DNA of 64,000 bases, taken from Lanius collurio (lineage: Eukaryota > Chordata > Aves > Passeriformes > Laniidae). The notes under the pieces are model-generated. The model was not told where the DNA came from. It made no database searches and was given only the letters and a program-made list of their open reading frames with translations. Made by a program: the position numbers and the translations under genes. The stretch's first letter is position 1, and each line of letters opens with the position of its first letter. Shown here piece by piece: positions 40,959 through 51,156 of this stretch. Location: assembly GCA_020086605.1 (NCBI GenBank), contig JACBWW010000003.1, positions 51,528,251 through 51,592,250 on the forward strand, written 5' to 3'.

Positions 40959-41077
40959 TTATGGGTGAGCAACAGGCTCATGGGTTGGGCACAAAGGGTT
41001 ACAGTGAATGTGGTGACATCACACAGGTGGCATGTCACTGGTCAAGTTCCACAGGGCTTCATCTTAGGGTTTCAAGA
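40959..41077 (+). mobile_element. Short CR1 LINE fragment, reverse transcriptase
   Basis: The + strand translates as MSNRLMGWAQRVTVNVVTS followed by VTGQVPQGFILGF, the CR1 block that normally reads RVVVNG..SGVPQGSVLGP. The match stops abruptly near 41077. What follows, to about 41600, was not recognised. Confidence 0.78.
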
Positions 41078-41599
41078 TGACCATTTTCTGGATCCTGCCG
41101 AAAACATAAGGGGAAAAGTAGCTGCACCACCTGACCAGGGCCTAAGCTACTAAGACAGGAAAGACAGAAGCTATGGAAGTTGTGATAGTACAGAGTTGAA
41201 TATAAGCAAAAGAAGCCGAAAAAATAGTGGAACAGATGCTGCTGGCTCACCAAGGGTATGGTATCTAAGGCCATAGTTAAATCAAGTATATAAAATCAGT
41301 AAAATTGGAGTAAATGGCAAAAAAGTTTAATGGAGGAGATTTCTCCATGAGGAGGAAATAGTAGGAAAACCCTTACTATAAGGTGAAGTAAAGCCTGTAA
41401 GTGCGGCTGTTTGGAGGTCCCTGGTGAGCAACCTTGATCTGACCAGCAAAGCCTGGACCAGAATAATGTTCTAATGAAAACACAGGTGTTTGATTTGATC
41501 TTGCAGTCAGGAGATGTGGAGTTTTCTCCATAATACTGGTGAGGGAGCATCACACTGCACACTCATGTAAATAAAGGAGAATATTTACGCCAGCGGAAA
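41078..41599. other. Unassigned, possibly ERV-derived
   Basis: GC content is intermediate and the sequence joins a CR1 piece to the ERVL-like block at 41600-42299. It may be more of that ERVL interior, but I saw no motif to support it. Confidence 0.4.
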
Positions 41600-42299
41600 C
41601 ACTCACCTTGATAGCTATTTACTAAAACAAAGGCCAACCTCCCTCTTTGTTTTTGAGATAAAGTTATCATCTTGGAGTTATTCTCTAAGCTTCATGGGCA
41701 CATCACCTTTGCCCATCTCCACTGGGCCTTCTTCCTTTGTAGAGGTCACATTAAGTTCCAAAGGGTTTAGCCCATCACAGCCTGTGTCATCAACACAGGG
41801 CTGCCTGTCAAGTATCCCTGGACAGCACCAATGATGATGGTATGATTTACAGAAATTGTTATAATTTTTTCTGGTTCTTGACTCTTTTTTTTACCACTCT
41901 TGCACCCTCATAACCTGCCCTGATTTATATTTTTGTCCTTCAGTCCCCTCACCACTATATCCATACCCTGTTTAGTATTTTTGCTATCACCACACGGGTG
42001 ACAGTGCTGCACAGCATTACTGTCACAGTTATCCTTGAGCAAACACACTCCCAATGGGACTCAGTGCTCCCTGAAGGGATCAGTGAGGTTCAGCCCTTTC
42101 CTCTTTCTGTCCTTAAGCACTTGTGAGCTGCATCTCTGCTTTGTGGCACTGTCTTTAACACCTGGCTGCTTCTCAGACTGCTATTTGTCATGTCTGGCCA
42201 TTTCTCCAGTAGTTTATCACATTCTCCTCACTTAACTTCAGCCCTAAGTCAGGTCAGCAGTCCAGTCATGTGCTTGCAACCCTGACAAATGCTTCAAGG
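41600..42299 (-). mobile_element. Probable ERVL internal fragment (gag region)
   Basis: Read on the minus strand it follows the LTR at 42300-42883. A stretch near 41640-41770 resembles an avian ERVL gag block (codons corresponding to LNVTSTKEEGPVEMGKGD, then a stop shortly after). There is no continuous reading frame. Position downstream of an LTR of the right family and orientation supports the call, though the protein match rests on memory. Confidence 0.5.
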
Positions 42300-42883
42300 T
42301 TGTCTCTGGACAGCAGCTAAGCACCCACATTGCCACTCACTTGCTTCTCCCCACAACTGGACTGAGGACTAAACCCAAAAAAAGTCATGGGTTGAGATAA
42401 AGACAGTTCGGTAAGCAAAAGAAAGAGAGACATATTCCCCCTCCCACCCCACACCCCCCCCAAAAAACCCTCACAACAAAACACTCAAACCTGCTAACAA
42501 AACAAAACCAAAGCACAGATGTGATGCAAAGGCCATTAGCAGACTGATGTACAGTCAGTCTCTGAAAAGCAAACTACATTGAATCCTGCTTCCTTTTTTT
42601 TATTTTTTTTTAATTGCTGAGCATGACATCACATGGTCTAGAATATCACTTTGGCAGTTTAGGGTGAGATGTCCCTTCTGTGTCCCTTTCCAGCTTCTTG
42701 CCCACTCCTGGCCTATTCCCTTGTTATAGAGACAGAGTGAGAAACAGAGAAAACCTTGACATTATAATGCCCAGCAACAGTGAAAAAATAGATGTGTTAC
42801 CAACACTATTTTAGTCACAAATCCAAAACACTGCACCATACAGGCTGCTACAGAGAAAATTAGCTCCACCCCAGACACCAGAC
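42300..42883 (-). mobile_element. Degraded LTR of family B
   Basis: The + strand shows the reverse complement of the family B LTR: GGGTTGAGATAAAGACAG near 42391, ATTGCTGAGCATGACATCACATGG near 42614, CAGCTTCTTGCCC near 42691, then TTACCAACACTATTTTAGTCAC and AAATCCAAAACACTGCACCATA. It is the same family as 6159-6730 and 59280-59848 but more decayed. The (AAT)-rich centre is replaced by a C-rich low-complexity run. Ends are approximate and no target duplication was found. Confidence 0.72.
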
Positions 42884-43952
42884 TGTTGTTTAAAGAGTGT
42901 TGTTTAAACATAACGCAAGCTACAAAGGGCATTGAAAACACAGGATAAATAATAAAATTTGTTTCCTTTTTCAGGCCTTTCTGAAATTGCTTGTAAATAA
43001 ACTGGACTTAGAAGGTTATGCCTTTAGGAACAGAATGTATTGAATGTACATGAATGTTCAGCAATGTTTTGAGGGTTTTATAAAAACTAACCTGTTCAAA
43101 GGCTGTTGTCTGGTTGTCAGCATAAACTATGATTTATGTGTTTTTCCCTACAACTATTGAAGTGGGACTGAAATACTCTGATTCATATCAGAGAATTTAG
43201 AAAATATTATTAATATTTGTAATTCCTTATTTTAAAAGAATTCTGTTTTAAACCTGATGGGTTTGCGTATATTAATGATAGTACACGAACAGCAAATGGA
43301 CAAAAATAAAACTTCTAAATGTTCTTTAATTACTGCTATTATGTTATTTTGTAGCACCTGAAAAGTTTTTAAGCTGACAACTCTGACATTACAGCTGCAA
43401 AGAAAAAGAGAATTGAATCCTTCTGAAGTCTGCTGCCACAGCTGCTTGTCTATGAAACTTCTGTGCAATATACCCTGGTGCACAGACCTATGTTTAGTAC
43501 AGCTCAAAGGAACACCTTTCAGAAACAGTAGTTAGTTCTCCTGTTTGTAGAAAAGACTTCTAAGAGTTCCTTTCCTCTGTAACTCACAACCATTCTTCAG
43601 TCACAGCTTAAACCTCTTACTATATTACAGTAATGATAGATATCTGAATGCACACAACTGAATTAGGCATCTTACAGCACACACTTCACTATATAAAAAA
43701 TATACTATATATAAAAAATGACATATTTCCAAGCAGTGATATTTTAGAAAGAGGATATTTTGTCACAGTTTAATCACTTGTCACTAAAACCTGGACTGAA
43801 AATTGACGGTATTATTTCACTGAAACATTTCTAAGGCCTAGAGCACAGCCCTGTTCTTATATGCTCTCCTTAGAACAGTTTAATGATTTTAAACACTTTT
43901 TGTAAAAAGGGAAGATTGGGTTTAAAAGTTATGCTTTCTAAAACTTAGTGTG
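42884..43952. other. No gene recognised
   Basis: AT-rich sequence running up to the assembly gap. The open frame 43232-43507 (-) has no recognised motif. Confidence 0.6.
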
Positions 43953-44321
43953 NNNNNNNNNNNNNNNNNNNNNNNNNNNNNNNNNNNNNNNNNNNNNNNN
44001 NNNNNNNNNNNNNNNNNNNNNNNNNNNNNNNNNNNNNNNNNNNNNNNNNNNNNNNNNNNNNNNNNNNNNNNNNNNNNNNNNNNNNNNNNNNNNNNNNNNN
44101 NNNNNNNNNNNNNNNNNNNNNNNNNNNNNNNNNNNNNNNNNNNNNNNNNNNNNNNNNNNNNNNNNNNNNNNNNNNNNNNNNNNNNNNNNNNNNNNNNNNN
44201 NNNNNNNNNNNNNNNNNNNNNNNNNNNNNNNNNNNNNNNNNNNNNNNNNNNNNNNNNNNNNNNNNNNNNNNNNNNNNNNNNNNNNNNNNNNNNNNNNNNN
44301 NNNNNNNNNNNNNNNNNNNNN
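43953..44321. other. Assembly gap (run of N)
   Basis: 369 consecutive N. Open frames reported across it are meaningless. Confidence 0.99.
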
Positions 44322-44373
44322 TGCTCTTTTGGCATCACAGGGGATATGTTTGCTTATGGTTGCCAAAAGAGCA
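44322..44373. repeat. Perfect inverted repeat next to the gap
   Basis: TGCTCTTTTGGCA at 44322-44334 is the exact reverse complement of TGCCAAAAGAGCA at 44361-44373, with a 26-base loop. The left arm starts at the first base after the gap, so the arms could be longer. Confidence 0.9.
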
Positions 44374-47300
44374 TCTTTGGGAATCATATGATCTCTTTGA
44401 ATTCACACGGATAGACTCAGCACAGTAAGAAGACTCTAGTTTTCTTCTGTTTTCCCTAGGTAGAACAAGAAGAAATATGTACCCAAGCATATTTCAGTAT
44501 TACCATGTATGGCTCAAAAAGAGCAAGTAATGACAAAATGCTTGAATAAGTATTAATTCAACCAGAACAATTCACTCAATTCTAAAAGATATCCTTTAAA
44601 GTACTGATTAATACAAAAGCCCAGAAGAGATATAATTTTAAGAAGAAAAGTACTATATATTCACGTAGGCAAAGGATTTTTTTCTCCTTCTTTAGTGTGC
44701 TTATGGCTTCAATTAATTCTAAGAACTCAAATCAAGTACCTAGCATTTGGACTTCTCCTACGTTACAACAGCTATTGAACTTTTTTTTCTAATGTATGAC
44801 AGAGCAATGCTTTTAGTATGCAGTTACAGTAAATTGAGACATGCATTTAGCATTTTAAGCCTCTAGGAAGTCTTTCTTTCTACACGGCAGCTCACCAATT
44901 GAATATTAATATAACGCTTGGCAATTCAGAAACACATGGTGAATTTCCTTTGTCTTTAAATGTCTGTTTAACAACTATTTAATATTCAGGCAAAGAGTTT
45001 GAATTCCATACTTACACTTACCCTTAGAGTATGAATGACTTATTAGCAAGGTGTAGTGGCATTTGATACCTTTACATCCATTTTTAAAGAATGTTGCATG
45101 CTACCGTTATGAGATTTTCCACTATTTATAATCAGGCTTGTACTTCAAAATGGCAAAATAGCCTGTAGCTCATACATTGATATGATGCTCCTATTGAAAC
45201 CTAAAACATATTACAGAAAAATAAAATATTTTCAGTTCTTGCTTTGCACTGGAATTACTGATGGGTTTTCAGTATTTCTACATGCAGTTTTTGCATTTAC
45301 CTTTCCTTGAATCAAAACTCTTATCTCATAAATATGCTAAATTCAGAGGTATGTTCTATCAACAAGTAAACAGGTTTTGATAGCTGAGCCAGACTCACAA
45401 GTCTGTGTTTTTGTATTCTTCTCTTTTCCCGTTCTTACCTTTTCTTCTCTGTTACCCAGTCCTGTCCTTTCTTTTTTTCTCTCCCTTAAAATTAAAAATG
45501 AAATTAAGGGATGATATTTTCACTGGTCCAAATTAGAGCAGTCAGACTGTTATTTGGAACTATGTTTTTTTAAAAATTTCTTCTCCTTTATTTAAATAGT
45601 TACTGACAATAATTTTTATTAGATTTGCCTTTCAACCAAAGGCAATGAATTTACAGCTTTATGAATGTGGTGAATATAGGCCATGATCACCATCCCTGAT
45701 AGAGTATCTTCACATCAGAAGGAATTCTTCTGAAATTGCACATTTTCTTTTTTCTTCTTGTTCTACTTGGCTTTTACTACATTTTTTTTTCTTACATCAT
45801 GTGTCTAGCATGTAACTGAATCACATACTCATCTTTATTAAATGAAATAATAAGTACGAGAAACATCATAGCAGTTCATTTGCTATTGATTAATTCTGTT
45901 GTATAAATCATCCTCTGCTTTACATTTCTGGTCCATAAAGGTGAAAACCAGAAGTAATTAAATACTTTTCATGCTGTGTTTGTATGCCCTGTTGTACAGT
46001 TACTTTCCATTGCCAGATGCCTACAGGCAGTTTGGTGATGATGTTTTGGAGAGGAGTAACTCATCAAATTTGCTGTGCTTGTTCTGTTTCAGAGCAAGCT
46101 TACCACAAACCATCATTAAATGGCTAGTCAATCAGACAATGCTACATTTAGGTATAGATGTGGAAGAATAAAGACAAATAATGGTTCAAGCAATATTTTA
46201 ACACTGAACATGACTCGTTTGTGCCACTTACAGTTAATTTTAAAATACATGCCTGGTGTTGGTAGAATTATTGGATAAGTATGGTAAGAGACTTCATTAC
46301 ATTAATTATTTGTAATACCCACTGTTATTTTTTTTTCATGTAAACTGCATTTCATTGTATGTCTTTTGGCAATATTTGAGTTTGCTCTTTGGTGCAAAAC
46401 AGTGAAGCAAAAAGATTTATTTTTTAAAAGGGAAAATTTCTACTGTTTTATGTATCATGTTTTATATTTATTACAAATATTCAAAATTTGAGGATACTTT
46501 TAAAAGGAAAGAGTTCATATGCACACATTTTCTTTTATGAAGACCTTTGTTTTATACATTTAAAAGATATTAGAAACCTGCCTTTCATTTTAAAACTTTT
46601 TGATGAATGCTCTTCCTTGAGACATGTAGTCCATCTCTTTTCTGAAATGTGTAAATATAATCGTTTTGATAACCTTTTTAATAAGCTTCTCCTGAAGTTT
46701 CTATTTAGATGAATGACATTTAGAGTACTGAATAAGGAAAAGAGAAAAAGAAGTAAGATAGAACTGAATGTAGGCTTACAAATTTACTTACATGTTATGA
46801 CAAAATAAATGCTTTGAATGTAATTTTAGAATTCTAGAAAACTCCCTCATGACAAAAATTGAACTGAAATCTACTTTCATTTTAGCCTATTTCAGTTCAA
46901 AGTGAAATTCCAAGGGGTAAAATGTTCTTTCTCTCAGGTTCCTGTGCAAAGACAAGCCTATTTTTCTCTCAGAAATAACCATGACATAAGAAACCTTAAA
47001 AAATTCAAAAAGTAGCAGACAGGAGCTACCTGGTACCCTGTAAGTGAACTGGGTAATTTATCATTTCTAATACTGACAACCAACTCATTAAAAATAGACA
47101 GTCTAAGGAAACTTTCCACATCTGCTTCTTTAAGTAGCTAAAAAGTATTATAGAGAAACCAATGCTTGTGTGAGAATATACTGGAACAGTCCTGTTCTGA
47201 TGTCCATATTTGGCAAAATTTTTAATACCATTATAGATGCAGAAAACTGCAACATCAAGTATTTGGTTGTGGAAACATAATTTCTAACACAAATATAAGA

Positions 47301-47589
47301 AATCAATCCATTTATTTTATTGAACAGAAATTTATTCAGTAGCCTGAGCAGCTACTATAATGTAGCAAGGAAATACCTTATTGTAAATTGTCAGTTTAAT
47401 CTAGCAAAAGAGTCCAAGGTTAAATTGGAAAAAATGACAAATAGAAATACAGACATTTTTTTAACCCTGGTAATAGTCAACATCTGGAATGCTTAGGGTA
47501 GTGAGAAGAGTGAATGAGTCTGCATGGAATGGGAAACCTGTTCCAATGCACTGTGTATCCATGCCTCCCTTTAGCATATGGGATCAATG
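44374..47589. other. No gene recognised
   Basis: About 3.2 kb of AT-rich sequence. Open frames 45971-46171 (+) and 46488-46712 (+) have no known motif. Confidence 0.6.
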
Positions 47590-47979
47590 GGCTGAGGTCA
47601 AGAGTAAAAGGTTCCACAGGACAAATTGCTGGGTCCTGCACCTGGGTCACAACAACCCCATGAAGAGCTACAGGGTGGGGGAAAGTAGCTGGAAAGCTGC
47701 TCAACAGGGAAGGACCTGAGGGTATTAGTTGATAGCAGCTGAACATGAGCCAGCAGTGCGCCCAGATGGCCAAGAAAGCCAGTGGTGTCCTGGGCCTGTA
47801 TCAGAAACAGTGTGGCCAGCAGAACCAGAGAAGTGGTTGTCCCCCCCTACTTGGCACTCATGAAGCCACACCTTGAGTACTGTGTCCACTTTTGGGACTC
47901 TCACTGCAAAAATGACATTGAGGTGCTGGAGCTTGCCCAGAGAAGGGCAATGAAGGTGGTGAATTGTCTAGAGAGTAAG
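47590..47979 (+). mobile_element. CR1 LINE, first part of an interrupted copy
   Basis: The + strand carries the CR1 ORF2 block with CTGGGTCACAACAACCCCATG, GGAAAGCTGCTCAACAGGGAAGGACCTGAGGG, GCCAAGAAAGCCAGTGGTGTCCTGGG and CTTGAGTACTGTGTCCACTTTTGGG; 47782-47960 translates with PHLEYCVHFWDSH and VLELAQRRAMKVVN. It stops at GAGAGTAAG, and the next CR1 bases resume at 48842 after an inserted element, so this and the pieces at 48842-49088 and 51982-52148 belong to one copy. Confidence 0.88.
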
Positions 47980-48841
47980 GGGGAAGGACAAGACCTAAGC
48001 ATGTTTTGCTTCAAACATTCTGTCTGTTACAACAGTAAAAATGTGATCAGAGGAGAGTATCCCAGGGAAGTGGAGCAGCGCTTTTTTGAACCAGCTTCTT
48101 GCTCTACCTTGAGACTTGTGCTCAGTTGTGTCTCCCAGTCCCACTTGCTGGAGGAGGTCTAAAAGGGCTGATTGTGCATATGTGAGCAAAAAGCACAAAA
48201 TAATCTAGTTTTACACAAGAAGTGTGCACCAGTTTAACTATAAAAGGAAGCAGATTAGGACACCTCACTCTTTTTTTTCCTCTCTTTCTCTTTCACTCCA
48301 CCTCTGGACCATGCTCACAGCAGGATAAATGTGGGATCTAAGGACTGGTGATACTCTTTGTTCTCTCTCTCCCTTTTATGTCCCTATTCCTCTCCTCCAT
48401 TGCTTTGACTGTTCAAAACACAGCTGTGGTTTTTCACCCCCTATTCTGTATTGAACTTTATTCTGGGAGTGGGGAGCTTGTAGAAGTGTGTTGTGGCTTG
48501 TTAGCCAACACCTTTGAGTATTGGTATGTTGTGATTTCTTAGCCTGCACCTTTGGTGGTATGTTGCATCTTGTCATCTTTGAGAAGTGGTGTTGTGGGAG
48601 TTGACAACATATAGAAATGCACTGTATAAAATCTAAGGGCTTGTTTGCCTCCACTTTTTACAAAGTGTGTTGAGAATTTAAGAGCTTGTTAGCCAACACC
48701 TTTGAGGCTACACAGTGGGGTAGTTGCCAGAGTAAAAGCGACTGTACAATAAAAGCACAAGAGTTCCCTGACACATGGTCCAGTGTCTTTGTTCAGCCTG
48801 ATGAGAATTTACAACAAACATCATGCCCATATATCATAACA
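47980..48841 (+). mobile_element. Unclassified LTR-like element inserted in CR1
   Basis: An 862-bp insertion with flanking direct repeats GTAAG at 47975-47979 and 48842-48846; counting one more base to the left on each side gives AGTAAG. A TATA-like ACTATAAAAGG lies near 48237 and AATAAA near 48749, with the end ATAACA about 90 bases later, as in an LTR on the + strand. The expected TG at the start reads GG. Inside, the phrase TTGTTAGCCAACACCTTTGAG occurs twice (about 48498 and 48686), with weaker versions between, so part of it arose by tandem duplication. There is no retroviral protein similarity. The family is unknown to me. Confidence 0.6.
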
Positions 48842-49088
48842 GTAAGTCCGATGAGGAGCATCTAAGGGAGTTGAGTTTGTTTAGTCTGGAGAAAAGGAAG
48901 CTCAGGGGTCACCTTATTGGTCTCTGTAGTTCCTTGACAGGAGGCTGTAACAAAGTGGGATTTGGTCTCTTCTACCAAATAGCAAGAGATAAGACAAGAG
49001 GAAGCAGCCTCAAGTTATGCCAGAGGATGTTTAAACTGGATATTAGGAAGAATTTCTTCATGAAAAGTGTTTTCAAGCATCGAAACAG
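48842..49088 (+). mobile_element. CR1 LINE, middle part of the interrupted copy
   Basis: The + strand continues CR1 ORF2: GATGAGGAGCATCTAAGGGAG, then LRELSLFSLEKRKLRGHLIG on translation, GFGLFYQIARDKTRGSSLKL and LDIRKNFFMKSVFKHRN. It breaks in the codons of KHRNS at 49088, where the provirus is inserted, and resumes at 51982. Confidence 0.9.
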
Positions 49089-49826
49089 TGTTGTAATGAG
49101 GGAAATCCTTAAAACATGTATAAGACATCAATGGACTTGGAAGGAAAGATGAAGCCATATTTTTGTAGATGTTCAGGGATGATTTTATTCCTCCAGCTGT
49201 ATGGCTGGAGTTTCCAGGCAGCTCCAGTCACGGGACCCTCCTGTTGCAGTGGACCCCCCTGCGCCCCCGCCCCAGCTGGGTCCCTGCCATGTGACTGAGT
49301 CGGGTTTGTCCAATGTTCCAGCAGCCCGGGCTCTGATCTGGTTGGTTGTTTATCCCAGCTCCACCCTGGTATCCCCTTTACCCCTCTCTGTGATAAAACC
49401 AGCAGGACACAAAGCCCCGCCCTCTTACCTCGCCAGCTCTGCCCAGGTCAGGTGCTCTGTCCCCCCCAGGACAGAGGGAATAAATGACTTAACATCATAA
49501 GAGGTTTGAGCTGTATTTCTCTTCTCAACTTCTGCTTCTGGTGAGTAGCTCTCACTAACATTGGCTTAAGTGGAGCTGCACAGTTGAGGGATATTTAGGC
49601 TGTTTGTGAATGGTTTAAGATATTCCAAGACATAAAGAGGCAAGCTCGCCACAAATTAAGCAGTGGACAAGCTAATCCACCACCAGGCTCTCCTTCTTCC
49701 TGGGCCCCGGGCACCAACCAATCAGGAACAGGTATGGGGCACACGTGACATGGGAGCAGGGACAGGGACAGACCCGTACCCTGCAGGGTCCCTCCCCCCA
49801 GGATTTCAGGGTAAGGCACCTCCACA
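49089..49826 (-). mobile_element. 3' LTR of the provirus, split by a nested insertion
   Basis: Both ends align with the 5' LTR: 49089-49241 matches 51691-51840, and 49693-49826 matches the rest up to the shared end GCACCTCCACA. The polyadenylation signal (AATAAA on the minus strand) is at 49184-49189. Extra sequence from 49242 to about 49692 is absent from the 5' LTR. Confidence 0.87.
49242..49692 (+). mobile_element. Insertion of about 450 bp within the 3' LTR, LTR-like
   Basis: Absent from the sister LTR. On the + strand it starts TGTTGCAGTGG, is C-rich, has a TATA-like GTGATAAAACC near 49390 and AATAAA at 49479-49484, then a TCTCACTAACA phrase near 49550, as in an LTR with a short U5. A further 130 bases follow before the host LTR resumes. 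CTCC occurs at both borders (49238-49241, 49690-49693), but the right end is not CA, so the exact limits and class are uncertain. Confidence 0.55.
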
Positions 49827-50046
49827 ATTCACACTTTCTTATTAAATAAAGAACATTGGAAACAGTTGGATAAAGGACAAAACAATTCCAAAGGAAAGGA
49901 AGCCACTATCTTGAGTCCCCAAATGTCCAAACAGATTCTCTTTGGAGCATCAGAAGAGAGACAAGACTTGAGCAGGTTTCAGATGGAAATTGAGTCAGGA
50001 GGGTTTTGTTTCCTTTCTGTACCTGTTGGAATCTTAGAAAATAGTT

Positions 50047-50067
50047 AATTTCTTCCCTCCCTCCTTT
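50047..50067 (-). promoter_or_regulatory. Polypurine tract
   Basis: On the minus strand, directly after the stop codon of the cold-shock frame, is AAAAGGAGGGAGGGAAGAAA. This is the composition of a retroviral plus-strand primer, but it lies about 220 bases before the 3' LTR instead of touching it, so it may not be the functional one. Confidence 0.45.
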
Positions 50068-50238
50068 TCATCCCCCCATTGGCATTGCAAAAGAATTCAT
50101 GGCAAATGAAAAAGGCTGGTTTTGTGAGGGGAACCAGAAAGGGAAATTTGGGCTGGACATATATGGGGGATAAAGGGACATGGGATAAATGTGGAAGGTG
50201 GGATTGGAGAAAGGATAGGGATTATGGGGATATTGTCC

Positions 50239-50499
50239 AGCATATCTACTGCCTTTGACAGGGACACCCCCAGGGCCTGTAACACATGAGGCCTGTGGGC
50301 CCTTCCTTCCTTGCACAATTTTAAATTCTATTCTCTCTCCTTCTTCTAAGCTTGGAACATCACTTTTGGGGTTATTTTTCACAATAGCAGATTTATGGAC
50401 AAAAATACTTTCTCCAGTATTGCTTTTCAATAAGAAACCATAATTTTTCTTTACATTATACCATTTTACAGTTCCAGAAACCCCAGCTGCGATAACCTT
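50239..50499 (-). other. Cold-shock domain of Y-box type within the captured gene
   Basis: An uninterrupted domain of about 87 residues that aligns along its whole length with Y-box protein cold-shock domains. The RNP1-like block reads GTVKWYNVKKNYGF and the RNP2-like block reads IFVHK; the ending VTGPGGVPVKGSRYA is a hallmark of Y-box proteins as opposed to LIN28. The four nucleic-acid-contacting residues known in YBX1 are all kept: Trp (50461-50463), Phe (50434-50436), Phe (50401-50403) and His (50395-50397). Other positions differ a great deal from YBX1-3. After the domain comes a tail of about 56 residues rich in Pro, Phe, Tyr, Ser and Met, unlike the alternating basic/acidic islands of host Y-box proteins. 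Y-box proteins bind RNA and single-stranded DNA and package mRNA; a viral role is unknown. Confidence 0.88.
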
Positions 50500-51156
50500 T
50501 TCATTTTTCCGAGTTCCTTTGTTCTTGCTTTCACTTTCAGCTTTGCTTGCTCTCGCATTGGAGCTGCCGCAGCCGGGACCACTGGGGCTGGGGCCTCCAG
50601 CATGTTCTTGTCGTGGGGTCTGGACTCCTCAGGATCACGTGTGGGGCCACGCGGGTCTGGTCTGGCCATGCTGCTGCACACCGCCACTGCCGGCTGCTCC
50701 ACCTTCGGCCACCTTTGCACCACCGCTTGGCGCTGTTCTCGCTTCCCCTCTGGAGCTCCCGTGACTGTTCCACGCTTTCCAGGCGTGTGCGCGGCTGTGA
50801 GGCGTTTGTGTGTTCGCGGCTTCGTATCGCTGGCACTGCCGCCGCTGCTGTCGGCTGTGTGGCCGTTGGCTAGCATGGTTCCCTTCTTGCCCCCACACCC
50901 CTCTGGCTCTGCTCGGTGTGGCTCACCACGGTCGCCATAGCGACTGCCACAATCACCGCTGCCTTTCTCGGCGCCGAGCTCGGACCATTGCTCACCACGT
51001 GGTGCGCCCAGTGCATTGCCAGTCGCGCCTCGGCCGCCGCCTCCCTCGCCGCTGCCTCAGGGCCAACACGGCTGGGCCCGCGCTGCCGCGCTGCTCCTGG
51101 CTGCACTCCCACCACCTCCGGTCTCCCTGCCGGCTCTGCTCCCACTGTGCCTGGCC

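Noticed and set aside
43922..44414. Long open frames across 43.9-44.4 kb
   Set aside because: They are made almost entirely of N from the assembly gap.
50239..50499. LIN28-type cold-shock domain
   Set aside because: The ending GGVPVKGSRYA and the KNNP block fit Y-box proteins; LIN28 has a different ending and zinc knuckles, which are absent here.
50068..50628. Plain processed pseudogene of a host Y-box gene
   Set aside because: No poly(A) tail or own target duplication was seen, it sits between primer site and 3' LTR in the proviral orientation, and it is in frame with gag. It stays as the main alternative.
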